Shown here: one piece after another, positions 15,729-23,868 of the stretch
Position numbering within the stretch: position 1 is the stretch's first letter
Layout of the letters: each line of letters starts with the position of its first letter
Assembly (NCBI GenBank): GCA_046153945.1
Contig: JBJXFF010000002.1
Location: forward strand, 95,344 to 159,343
DNA from: SXOA01 sp046153945
GTDB lineage: Bacteria; Planctomycetota; Planctomycetia; Pirellulales; Pirellulaceae
Length of the DNA: 64,000 bases
Direction of reading: 5' to 3'
Notes under the pieces: model-generated
Told to the model about the DNA's origin: nothing
The model's input: only the letters and a program-made list of their open reading frames with translations
Database searches by the model: none
Position numbers and translations under genes: made by a program

Positions 15729-17789
15729 TTAATGACTGCGGCGGCTTTGCTGAGCCTTGAGTTGTTCGATCAGGGGGAGCGGGACGAGTTCCGCCGGCGG
15801 GCCTTCAAGTGCGGCGACGACATCGGCATCAGTTAGTCGAAAAATCAAAATCGAGCCGCCGATGTTGGCGACAGGTTGTTGGTGACGCAGGAACGCCAGA
15901 AGCCGGAGGAAGCGGGCTCGTTCCAAGGAGCGAATCTGTTCGGGTGTCGGCGACTTGGCTTGCTGCTGCCGCAATTGTTGATAGGCTTCTTCGTGCTTCT
16001 TGCTCCAGGGACCAGGGCGAGGAGTGTAAACACCTTGCAGCGTGGTGACGCTGACGCAGTAGAGACCCGCGGAATAGGAAAGTGGTGCTTGCTTGTTGAC
16101 AGTAGAGTCATCGGGAATTCGCTCAGCGCGAATGCCGTACTCTTCCGGGCGGTCCACACCGAAGTAAGCCAGAAAGACTGGCTCACGGGAGGTGTTATTG
16201 CCCCGCAGCCAGCGGCTGAGCGCGGGCAAGTCCTGCCCCCAGTCGAGACTGCTTTCCACAAGTTGCTGGTGAGCGGAGCCGCGTTTCACGAGCGGATTGA
16301 AAAATGCCAGATAGTTCGGCCAGGCCAGAGCAACTTCCAAGACCATTCCGGAAAGCAGTGTCAGAACGGCTAGCCGGCCTGCCGCGCCGCGCGTCAGCCA
16401 CCAGCCGGCTGCGCCGATCAGTATATGGAGAGCCGGATAGATCGGCAGGATGTGTCGATGACCGATGTTCAGTCCGCTGAAGATTGCCGCGGTCAGGTAG
16501 ACGCCGACGAGAGTCAGCAGCGGAGCACATCGGTACCACCATGTATCTTCTTTGTAGGACGGGCTTCCTAGCCCGTCTTGGACGGCCTGGGAAGGCCGTC
16601 CTACGAATCTCATGCCTACCGTAGCCCCAGCAAGCAGCCCCAGCATGCCTAGCGGCGTCTTCACCAGAAACGTGTACGGAAAATATCCGCGGAATCCGCT
16701 CAGCGAGTACTCACCGTTGAGAAACGCAATCCGTTCGCTGTGAGCCGCAACATAGGCCGCACCATACAGGTACGGCTCCGGCAGCAGCTTCGCCTTTGCC
16801 AAACCGCGAATCACGCTTGCCTGCTTGGGGGAAAGTTCCGAGGAGAGCTTTTCGAGATTGCCAAAGCGAAGGTACTCAGCCGCGGGTGGCTCACCATTCG
16901 TGGGAGCAAAGCGAAAGTCATAAGCTCCCCAAACGGCGGCCCAAGTTGTCAATCCGCAAATCGCCGCCGCGCCGGCGATGGCCGCCAGTTTAGGCGAGAT
17001 TGTCGTCACTTGGCGCCGCGCCCCCAACCATTCGACTGCCAGCGGCAGATTGGTGCGGAGTCGCACAACCATCAGCACGGCAGCAATCGGGAAGATGAGG
17101 ATGGCGGAAGTCTTCGCCAGGAACAGGCCGGAAAGGGCTAACGCGGCGAACAAGACCGTCCAACAAGTTGCACGGTGCAACACTTGCCAGATGGCGGCAG
17201 TCGAAAGCAGCAGAAAAAGTGTCAGGCAAGTATCGGAAGTCATCAACGGTCCATTCGCCAGCAGCGTGGGACAGGATGCGCACGAAACGAGAGAAATGAA
17301 TGCGCCTCGCGTTCCGAATAGCTTTTTCGACCAAACAAATACACCCAGACAAAGCAGCACGCCCCAGATGCCGCACATGCCCCGGCCGGCTCGAATTGTC
17401 CATGCCGCGTCGTTGCCGCTGTCGTAGAGATAGCTGTTGGCTCCCTCGCGCGGCTGGGCGTCCTTCCAGAAGGGCAATTGCGAATCGGGGAGTCGCGTTT
17501 GTCCAGTTAGAACCGCCGGAATCGCACACCACCGCTGCGGCAGGTTGCCGTTTTCGCATTGAAAGCGGAAGTCGCCACGCAGCCAATAAACGACGCCGGA
17601 AAAGAGGTGGGCTCCTTCGTCGTAGGTCAGCGACTTATCGAGCGTGGCAGTGAACCCCGCGGCCCAATGGGCAGCCAGGATGAATATTACCGCTCCCCAG
17701 CAGAGGACGGTTCGCCCCCAAGCCGCTGTCGGCGCGCAGTTCGGCTCAGTTTCGTCAGCGTCATCGTGGATTTCAGAAAAACTGGCCAT
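15729..17789 (-). CDS. GT39/ArnT-like polytopic glycosyltransferase
   Basis: This 686-residue integral membrane protein has about eleven helices. The first extracytoplasmic loop holds SLTYDEGAHLFSG with the D58-E59 pair expected for GT-C transferases that take sugars from polyprenyl-phosphate donors. The middle region contains the typical LMTSDTCLTLFLLLS helix, and a globular C-terminal domain is present (about 500-686). It is the first gene of the glycan operon reading leftwards. Residues 396-412 are encoded by a 51-bp palindromic repeat (16554-16604) that keeps the frame, a clear oddity. Donor and acceptor are unknown. Confidence 0.85.
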   Translation of the reverse strand: MASFSEIHDDADETEPNCAPTAAWGRTVLCWGAVIFILAAHWAAGFTATLDKSLTYDEGAHLFSGVVYWLRGDFRFQCENGNLPQRWCAIPAVLTGQTRLPDSQLPFWKDAQPREGANSYLYDSGNDAAWTIRAGRGMCGIWGVLLCLGVFVWSKKLFGTRGAFISLVSCASCPTLLANGPLMTSDTCLTLFLLLSTAAIWQVLHRATCWTVLFAALALSGLFLAKTSAILIFPIAAVLMVVRLRTNLPLAVEWLGARRQVTTISPKLAAIAGAAAICGLTTWAAVWGAYDFRFAPTNGEPPAAEYLRFGNLEKLSSELSPKQASVIRGLAKAKLLPEPYLYGAAYVAAHSERIAFLNGEYSLSGFRGYFPYTFLVKTPLGMLGLLAGATVGMRFVGRPSQAVQDGLGSPSYKEDTWWYRCAPLLTLVGVYLTAAIFSGLNIGHRHILPIYPALHILIGAAGWWLTRGAAGRLAVLTLLSGMVLEVALAWPNYLAFFNPLVKRGSAHQQLVESSLDWGQDLPALSRWLRGNNTSREPVFLAYFGVDRPEEYGIRAERIPDDSTVNKQAPLSYSAGLYCVSVTTLQGVYTPRPGPWSKKHEEAYQQLRQQQAKSPTPEQIRSLERARFLRLLAFLRHQQPVANIGGSILIFRLTDADVVAALEGPPAELVPLPLIEQLKAQQSRRSH
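16554..16604. repeat. 51-bp multi-palindrome inside a coding region
   Basis: The terminal 9-nt arms GTAGGACGG and CCGTCCTAC pair perfectly. Internally there are two separate perfect 7-bp hairpins, GACGGGC-TTCCTA-GCCCGTC and GACGGCC-TGGGAA-GGCCGTC. The element begins and ends exactly on codon boundaries of the GT39-like gene and encodes 17 residues (VGRPSQAVQDGLGSPSY on the minus strand). Degenerate relatives appear intergenically near 47178-47240 and 57713-57745. Confidence 0.8.
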
Positions 17790-17965
17790 CAGCCTTGGCT
17801 CGCTTGTCGCAAGGTCCGTATTCGTTCATCCTAGTTAACAGTCCCGCAGGCCCGAGCACACCAACCAGGCCGATTTCGTCGCTCAAATCGGGCAGACACT
17901 TGGCTGCCACATTCGTCCCGCACAATCCTTACAATCCGGCTCTCATTCCGTTCAGGAGACATCGC

Positions 17966-19315
17966 ATGTCCCGCTCCCTTTCCATTTCTCGTCGCGGCTT
18001 TCTGCTTTCGTCGAGCGCGGCGGCTGCCGCGGGGTATGCGACACTTTCGACGAGAAGCACTCTCGCCGAAGACCGCCCCGCCGTCAAAGTCCCCCGGGCG
18101 ACATCCGGCGACACGGCCAGCGAGCCTAACTGGGACGAGAAGCTCACCATCACTGTCGGCCCGAAGGTCGCGGACATCGTTGGCACTTCGCAGAAGGCTC
18201 TGCAAGCAGCCGTCGATTACGTGGCTCGGTTCGGCGGCGGGACGGTGAAGGTGCTTCCCGGTGAATACAAGCTGCGGAACTCGGTTTTTCTGGCTTCCAA
18301 GGTGCGGCTGCTCGGCAGCGGGGACGACAGCCGTCTCATTAAGGAGCCGTCGATCAGCACGAAGCTCGCGGCGGACTCGGACTGGTACGACCAGGAAATC
18401 ACGCTCGATGATGCCGCTGGTTTTCAAATCGGCGACGGCGTTTGCCTGCGGACGAAGAACCCGCACAACGGCGGCACGAACATTCTCAAGCGGACTCTCA
18501 TTGCCCGGAGCGGCAAGCGGTTCAAAATCGACAAAGCCCTCCGCGAGAATTTCTGGCAAGTCGGCGAATCGACCGCCTCCACGCTGTTTCCAATCCTCAG
18601 CGGCGAATTCATCGAAAACTTCGCCATCGAGAACATCGCTCTCGACGGCAACCGAGCCAAGAACGCCAACCTCGACGGCAACTACGCCGGCTGCATCTTC
18701 CTCCAGGATTGCAGCCGCGGCAACATTCGCCGCGTCACCGCTCGCGACTACAACGGCGACGGGATCAGTTGGCAAGTCTGTCACGACATGCTCGTGGAAG
18801 ACTGCATCAGCCGCGGCCACGCCGGCCTCGGCCTGCATCCCGGCAGCGGCTCGCAGCGCCCCGTAATGCGGAACAACAAGCTGGCGGACAACGACATCGG
18901 CATCTTTTTCTGCTGGGGGGTGAAGTACGGCCTGGCGGAAGGGAACCAGATCAAGAACTGCCGCCTCGGCGTTTCCATCGGCCACCGCGACACCGACAAC
19001 CTCGTGGTGAGCAACGACATCGACGCCAGCGGCCAGTCCGGCGTCCTCTTCCGCCCCGAACGCGGCCCCGGCTTCTGCGGCCACCGCAACATCATCGAAA
19101 AGAACCGCATCACCAACTCCGGCGGCGAGAGCGGCATCGCCATCGATATCCAAGGGGGGACGGAATCCATCACCCTCCGCTCCAACGCCATCCGCGAAAC
19201 CCGCTCCCCCGCCAGCCGCATCGGCATCCGACTGGGGAAGGAGACTAAGGAAATCACTCTGGCCGAGAACAAGATCGAGGGAGTGAAGACCGACGTTGTC
19301 GATATGCGAGCATAG
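17966..19315 (+). CDS. Tat-exported parallel beta-helix (pectate-lyase-like) protein
   Basis: This 449-residue protein starts at ATG 17966 with SD AGGAGA at 17955-17960. The N-terminus SRRGFLLSSSAAAAAGYA (R9-R10) is a twin-arginine signal. The mature part shows right-handed beta-helix repeats with many regularly spaced turns (GGGTVKVLPGEYKL, NIALDGNRAKNANLDGN, ENNKLADNDIGIFF and others), as in pectate lyase-like and carbohydrate-epimerase families. It probably binds or cleaves a polysaccharide outside the cytoplasm. No catalytic Asp/Arg set can be assigned with confidence. It is divergent from the glycan operon, whose first gene starts at 17789. Confidence 0.82.
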   Translation: MSRSLSISRRGFLLSSSAAAAAGYATLSTRSTLAEDRPAVKVPRATSGDTASEPNWDEKLTITVGPKVADIVGTSQKALQAAVDYVARFGGGTVKVLPGEYKLRNSVFLASKVRLLGSGDDSRLIKEPSISTKLAADSDWYDQEITLDDAAGFQIGDGVCLRTKNPHNGGTNILKRTLIARSGKRFKIDKALRENFWQVGESTASTLFPILSGEFIENFAIENIALDGNRAKNANLDGNYAGCIFLQDCSRGNIRRVTARDYNGDGISWQVCHDMLVEDCISRGHAGLGLHPGSGSQRPVMRNNKLADNDIGIFFCWGVKYGLAEGNQIKNCRLGVSIGHRDTDNLVVSNDIDASGQSGVLFRPERGPGFCGHRNIIEKNRITNSGGESGIAIDIQGGTESITLRSNAIRETRSPASRIGIRLGKETKEITLAENKIEGVKTDVVDMRA

Positions 19316-19323
19316 TTGGTGGG

Positions 19324-19341
19324 GTAGGCTTCCAGCCTGCC
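19324..19341. repeat. Short palindromic repeat
   Basis: GTAGGCTTCCAGCCTGCC forms a GGC-TTCCA-GCC hairpin with G-T wobble in the flanks. It lies just after the beta-helix gene stop, in the 130-nt convergent space before the fasciclin gene. It belongs to the class of short GC-rich palindromes seen elsewhere in this window and has no T-run typical of an intrinsic terminator. Confidence 0.45.
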
Positions 19342-19447
19342 CGGAAAAACGCTCCGCGCAAAAGCATCGGCCACCAAGACCCAAAGCAGCTGAGTCTTGG
19401 CGGCCGCGCTTCCTCGCTTCTCTTCTCTACCACCCTCCCAAGGGTGA

Positions 19448-19927
19448 CTATTTCGGCAGCAGCACGGTGTCGATCACATGGATGACGCCATTCTTGCATT
19501 TGATATCGGCTTTGATCACTTTCGCGTCGTTCACTTTCACGCCGGCGGTCGCATCAATAGCAACAGTCGTCCCCTGCAACGTCTTCGCGCTATCGAGCTT
19601 TACCACATCGGTTGCCATGACTTTGCCGGCCACCACGTGATACTTGAGGACGGCCGCCAGCTTCTCTTTGTCAGCCAGCAAGCCTTCGAGAACGTCCTTC
19701 GGAACTTTGGCAAAAGCCTCATCCGTCGGGGCGAAGACCGTGAACGGACCTTCTCCCTTCAAGGCTTCCACCAATCCAGCCGCCTTGATGGCCGTTACGA
19801 GAGTCTTGAACGACTTCGCCTTGACCGCGGTGTCCACGATGTCGTCCTCGGCCCGGACGTTAGCCGGAACCAGAGAGACCAGCGCCGCCAGAGTAACACC
19901 AACCATACCTACGAGAAAGCTTTTCAT
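19448..19927 (-). CDS. Secreted fasciclin (FAS1) domain protein
   Basis: This 159-residue protein has a signal peptide (MKSFLVGMVGVTLAALVSLV up to Ala26). One FAS1 domain follows, with the family hallmarks FKTLVTAIKAAGL, the GPFTVFAPTDEAFAKVP block (H1 motif), YHVVAGKVMA and the closing NGVIHVIDTVLLPK (H2 motif). Such single-domain bacterial proteins are extracellular and thought to mediate adhesion or matrix interactions. The domain fills the whole mature chain. It is convergent with the beta-helix gene, with a 380-nt intergenic region upstream. Confidence 0.95.
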   Translation of the reverse strand: MKSFLVGMVGVTLAALVSLVPANVRAEDDIVDTAVKAKSFKTLVTAIKAAGLVEALKGEGPFTVFAPTDEAFAKVPKDVLEGLLADKEKLAAVLKYHVVAGKVMATDVVKLDSAKTLQGTTVAIDATAGVKVNDAKVIKADIKCKNGVIHVIDTVLLPK

Positions 19928-20307
19928 CCCATCATTCCTTTCGAGACTTAAACCCCGTGGTGTGCAGGCGGCCCGCTCACTCAGCGATACCTAAGACCTG
20001 CCAACACGTATTACTGCCTGAATTGCGCCTGAACGAACCGTCATGAAAAATCGTTCAATTCGTTCAGTACGGTCAGACCGCCAAACAGGTTCGCGGACAA
20101 CAGGAAAAATCGAAGAATCTGCAGAATAGGCTGGTTGCCCGCCAAGATACCGAGCAATACAATCATTTTGACGCAATTCGGGGGTGGAGTCCACATGCGG
20201 ATGTCTTCGCGGACGCAGCACCCCCTCGCAAAACCAATCCTAAAGTATCATTCAAAACGTTCATCTGTGCCCGCAGGTGCAGACAGCAATTTCAGAGGAT
20301 AGTTCCC
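19928..20307. other. Divergent intergenic region with repeated CGTTCA hexamers
   Basis: This gene-free stretch lies between the fasciclin gene (minus) and the PQQ-like propeller (plus). It contains TGAACG at 20030-20035 and CGTTCA at 20052-20057, 20061-20066 and 20258-20263. The first two form an inverted pair and the middle two a 9-nt-period direct repeat. This may be a regulator binding site for one of the divergent genes. An open frame on the minus strand (19991-20221) has no protein-like features and is not called. Confidence 0.4.
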
Positions 20308-21558
20308 ATGCCACGTTTCCTTCTCGCACTACTAATTGCTCGGGTCGCTGCGATGCTTCTGGCCCCCTCGGGAGACATCCGCGGAGCCGAGGTCACCTGG
20401 CCGCAGTGGCGCGGCCCCACGCGTGATAGCCTGCTGCCGGTGCAAACCTGGCCCGAGAAGCTCGACGCTGAGCGGCTCAGGCAAACATGGCGGGTAGAGC
20501 TGGGGCCGAGTTATTCCGGCCCGATCGTGAGTGAGAAATCCGTGTTCGTCACCGAAACAAAAGATAAGAAGCAGGAAATTGTGAGAGCGCTGGATCGCGC
20601 CACCGGGAAGGAACAATGGTCCGTTTCCTGGAGCGGGGCCATCAGCGTGCCGTTCTTCGCCGCTGCCAACGGAAGCTGGATCCGGGCGACCCCCGCTTAT
20701 GACGGCGAGCGGCTCTATGTTGCCGGCATGAAAGACATCCTGGTTTGCCTGGATGCGGCCAGCGGCAAGGAACTCTGGAGAGTGGACTTTGTCAAAGACT
20801 ATGCGGCACCGTTGCCGGCGTTCGGCTTCGTCTCCTCGCCGCTGGTATCGGGGGATTATGTCTATGTGCAGGCGGGAGCTTCCTTTGTAAAACTCGACAA
20901 GCGGACGGGCAAAGAAGTCTGGCGGACGCTGAAGGACAGCGGCGGCATGAACGGCAGCGCTTTTTCCTCCCCGGTCGTCGCCAGCCTGAACGGAACCTCC
21001 CAACTCATCGTGCAAACCCGCGAGAAGCTGGCGGGCATCGACGACAATTCGGGCAAAGAACTCTGGTCCAAGGAAATCCCCGCCTTTCGCGGCATGAACA
21101 TTCTCACGCCGACCGTCATCAATAATTCCATCTTCACGAGCGCCTACGGCGGCAAGTCCCTGTCTTTGCAAGTCGACGTCGCCGGGAGTGCTTTCACTCC
21201 CTCCGTGACCTGGGAAAACAAGACTCAAGGCTATATGTCATCTCCAGTCGTCATCGGCTCGCATGCCTACCTGCACCTGCGGAATCAGAGGTTTACTTGC
21301 ATCGATTTGGCGACCGGAAAAGAGACTTGGACCACCAAGCCCTACGGTCAGTATTGGAGCATGGTCGCTCAAGGCGACCGCATTTTGGCTTTGGATGAAC
21401 GAGGCGAATTGCTGCTCATTCGCGCGAATCCCGAGAAGTTCGAACTGCTCGATTCTCGCAAGATTAGTGAAGCTTCGACCTGGGCCCATCTGGCCATTTG
21501 CGGGGATGAAGTGTTCATTCGCGAACTCAACGCGATTGCCGCCTACCGCTGGAACTAG
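20308..21558 (+). CDS. Secreted PQQ-like beta-propeller protein
   Basis: This 416-residue protein has an N-terminal hydrophobic signal and then seven-bladed propeller repeats of the PQQ/BamB type. Each blade shows the A-x-D-x-x-T/S-G-K-x-x-W signature (for example LDRATGKEQW, LDAASGKELW, LDKRTGKEVW, IDLATGKETW). It opens with WPQWRGPTRDS, a motif frequent in planctomycete propeller proteins. No PQQ-binding or dehydrogenase active site is recognisable, so a scaffold or binding role is likely. It stands alone on the plus strand and is convergent with the zinc-peptidase gene. Confidence 0.88.
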   Translation: MPRFLLALLIARVAAMLLAPSGDIRGAEVTWPQWRGPTRDSLLPVQTWPEKLDAERLRQTWRVELGPSYSGPIVSEKSVFVTETKDKKQEIVRALDRATGKEQWSVSWSGAISVPFFAAANGSWIRATPAYDGERLYVAGMKDILVCLDAASGKELWRVDFVKDYAAPLPAFGFVSSPLVSGDYVYVQAGASFVKLDKRTGKEVWRTLKDSGGMNGSAFSSPVVASLNGTSQLIVQTREKLAGIDDNSGKELWSKEIPAFRGMNILTPTVINNSIFTSAYGGKSLSLQVDVAGSAFTPSVTWENKTQGYMSSPVVIGSHAYLHLRNQRFTCIDLATGKETWTTKPYGQYWSMVAQGDRILALDERGELLLIRANPEKFELLDSRKISEASTWAHLAICGDEVFIRELNAIAAYRWN

Positions 21559-21619
21559 GCCGTTCCCCACCATCTTCGCCATCCTGTGTTGCAGGACGAG
21601 TCGCCAAATTGAGCAATCC

Positions 21620-22651
21620 TTATGGAATATAGCTCCCCCGGATCACATGGTTCATCGCCAGCGTTGTCACCAGCGTGGTGACGGCGACGGTGACGGCGGG
21701 TTCTTGGTCGGTGGGATAGACCTGTTTGAGCTCGCGGGCCCGTTTGGCGAGTTGGCGGATGAGCTTGTGGGTGGCTTCGGGGAAGTGGCCGCTCCAGCGG
21801 TAGACGTTGGCGGCGAGTTCCCGCTCCAGTTCCAGGAGCAGCGCGGCGGCGGGACGCCGGGGCGCGGTGGAAGCGTGTTCCGGATCGCCAAAGTCCTCGA
21901 AGATCGCCTGCAGGGCACCGTCGATTCCGGGAGGAAGCGGCTCGCCGTCAGGGCCAGCCGCGGCGCGATAATACTCTTCGAGGGAGCTTCCCAGTTCGCT
22001 GACGTCCTCGTCCAGTTCCGCGGCCGTCACGAGCGGGTCTTGCTGCCGGAGGGCCTGCATCGCGCGCTCGCAGTATTCTAGTTTGGCCAGAGCGTGGGGC
22101 CAACTTGCATAGTTGGTCCGCCAATCTCTGTGCGGCGTCATCCAGACGGCAAAGGTTTCCGCCCAGTCTTCGTCGGGGTGCATTTGGGCGTACCACCCGG
22201 GCAGGTGCCGCACGAACTTTCGGCTGAAGGGCTTGGGGGTGTAGGCTTCGGAATAGGGCTGGGTGATGGAACCGAAGGTTTTGATCCATTCTTCCTGCTC
22301 GTAGAGCTTGTAGGCGTAGTTGACGACGTGCCCCATTTCGTGCCGCAGGTAGCGGAGCAGCTCCGCGGGCCCGATCCCCTCCAGGTGGCCGACTTTTTCC
22401 GCGTGGACCTCGGTCAGGTCGGGGCGGGCCAGATAGAACGGGATGGCGATGGAGATGGTGCCGAAGGGGACGCCCCACTCCGTGGAGAGATAGAAGCGGG
22501 GGGTGAGCCGCACGATGCCGGCATCGCGGAGCTCGGCCTGGAAGCGGGCCAGGACCGGCTCCAGAGGAGTGCCGGCGATCGTCAGCTTGAGATCGCGGAT
22601 GGGAGTCGCGAGGAGGCGGCTAGGTTCGAAGGGGGGCGGAGTTTCGGGCAT
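21620..22651 (-). CDS. Putative zinc metallopeptidase
   Basis: This 343-residue cytoplasmic-looking protein has no signal peptide. It contains the zincin motif LRHEMGHVV, with H104-E105-x-x-H108. The acidic segment PDEDWAETFAVW (E161/E165) follows and can supply the third ligand, as in the family annotated as putative zinc-binding metallopeptidases. A basic linker RKFVRHLPGW separates them. The C-terminal third is helical and variable. Its start (ATG at 22649-22651) is 87 nt from the divergent ATP-grasp start, so the pair probably shares a promoter region and perhaps a pathway. The substrate is unknown. Confidence 0.78.
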   Translation of the reverse strand: MPETPPPFEPSRLLATPIRDLKLTIAGTPLEPVLARFQAELRDAGIVRLTPRFYLSTEWGVPFGTISIAIPFYLARPDLTEVHAEKVGHLEGIGPAELLRYLRHEMGHVVNYAYKLYEQEEWIKTFGSITQPYSEAYTPKPFSRKFVRHLPGWYAQMHPDEDWAETFAVWMTPHRDWRTNYASWPHALAKLEYCERAMQALRQQDPLVTAAELDEDVSELGSSLEEYYRAAAGPDGEPLPPGIDGALQAIFEDFGDPEHASTAPRRPAAALLLELERELAANVYRWSGHFPEATHKLIRQLAKRARELKQVYPTDQEPAVTVAVTTLVTTLAMNHVIRGSYIP

Positions 22652-22738
22652 GGGGAGGTGTACTGTGTCGGCACGGCGTTTGCGGTTTACGCGTCCTTCT
22701 CTGCAACATTCAAGCCGCGAATTGAAATTGGACCAATT

Positions 22739-23776
22739 ATGAACATTGTGCTGCTGGCGTACTTGGAACCGGATGCTAAGGAACCAGACGTTGTAGTCAA
22801 GCAGGTCGAGGCTGCCTTGCAGAAGCGCGGGCATCAAACTTCGACGCTGGCCATTCATGATGACGTGGTGGAGTTAGTTGGGGAACTCCGCCGCCGCAAG
22901 CCGGACGCAGTTTTTAACCTGGTAGAGTCGTTTGGGGCGGACATCATGGGGGGCCTAATCGGCGTCACGGGAGTCCTCGACCTCTTGGAAGTTCCGTACA
23001 CGGGGGGCGGGCCGGGCGAGCTGTATCTGCAAGAAGATAAGACGCTTTCCAAAAAGCTGCTGGCGTATGAGAAGGTCCTCTATCCGGATTTTGCCTCGTT
23101 CTCTCCCGATGCCGATTTCGAAACCGGGGGCAAGCTGCGGCTGCCACTGTTTGTGAAGCCGGCCAGGATGGATGCGTCGATTGGGATCGATGCCAAATCG
23201 CTCGTCCGCACGACGCAAGAGTTATTGGAGCGAGTTGCCAACATTCACGAGAAGTATGGGGACGCTGCGCTCGCCGAGGAGTACATCGAAGGGCGGGAGA
23301 TGTACGTCGGTATTTTGGGGAACCTGGAGCCACAGGTTTTTCCGCCGGTGGAGATGGATTTTTCCGGCCTGCCGGAGGGAGCCGCGAAAATCGTCGATAA
23401 CAAGGCGAAGTTCGACAAGGACAGCCCGGAGTACAAGGGGACCAAATCGGTGATGGCGAAGCTGGAGCCGGAACTGAAGGCCCGTGTCCAGAAAGTGGCG
23501 CTCGACGCCTATCGGGCGCTGCGGGTCCGCGATTACGGGCGGATTGATCTGCGCGTGGCGGAGAGCGGAGACATTTACGTGATCGAGGTGAACGCCAACT
23601 GCTACCTCGAAAAGGACGGCGAGTTTGCGATGGCCGCCCAAGCCGCGGACCTGAATTATGAATCGCTGATCAGCCGCATCGTGGACCTGGCGCTGGAGCG
23701 GTGGCAGCAGCGCTCGAGCAATAAGGACAAGCGGCAAGCGGAGCAGGAAGCGGCAGCGACGGCCGCGGATGCTTAG
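22739..23776 (+). CDS. ATP-grasp ligase, D-alanine--D-alanine ligase-like
   Basis: This 345-residue protein has the three-part ATP-grasp layout of D-Ala-D-Ala ligases. An N-terminal domain (MNIVLLAYLEPDAK) is followed by a P-loop-like LVESFGADIMGG. The central FVKPARMDASIGI segment is the glycine-rich ATP-binding loop, and EVNANCYLEKDGEFA carries the metal-binding Glu and Asn of the active centre. The dipeptide ligase Gly-Arg-Gly pattern and omega loop differ, so a different carboxylate-amine ligase reaction is possible. The ATG at 22739 begins the natural domain start; the longer open frame overlaps the divergent peptidase gene. It shares a promoter region with that gene. Confidence 0.85.
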   Translation: MNIVLLAYLEPDAKEPDVVVKQVEAALQKRGHQTSTLAIHDDVVELVGELRRRKPDAVFNLVESFGADIMGGLIGVTGVLDLLEVPYTGGGPGELYLQEDKTLSKKLLAYEKVLYPDFASFSPDADFETGGKLRLPLFVKPARMDASIGIDAKSLVRTTQELLERVANIHEKYGDAALAEEYIEGREMYVGILGNLEPQVFPPVEMDFSGLPEGAAKIVDNKAKFDKDSPEYKGTKSVMAKLEPELKARVQKVALDAYRALRVRDYGRIDLRVAESGDIYVIEVNANCYLEKDGEFAMAAQAADLNYESLISRIVDLALERWQQRSSNKDKRQAEQEAAATAADA

Positions 23777-23833
23777 GGGACTGCGGAATACCGTTCATTG
23801 GCAAATCACCAACGAATGTCTCGTTGAGCGAGC

Positions 23834-23868
23834 TTGACACTGTCATATAACAGTGTATTATACGGGTA
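23834..23868 (+). promoter_or_regulatory. merR promoter with spacer operator, leaderless start
   Basis: TTGACA (23834-23839) matches the -35 consensus exactly. The 16-nt spacer is followed by TATTAT (23856-23861) as -10. Across the spacer lies a perfect interrupted palindrome, ACACTGT (23837-23843) and ACAGTGT (23850-23856), separated by six AT-rich bases. The predicted transcription start, about 7 nt downstream of the -10, coincides with the ATG at 23868, so the mRNA would be leaderless and no Shine-Dalgarno is present. The layout is typical of MerR-family operators that lie between -35 and -10. Confidence 0.75.

Noticed and set aside
17831..19384. Long antisense open frame opposite the beta-helix gene
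   Set aside because: The plus-strand gene has a Tat signal, SD and beta-helix repeats; the opposite frame is GC-rich shadow coding without features.
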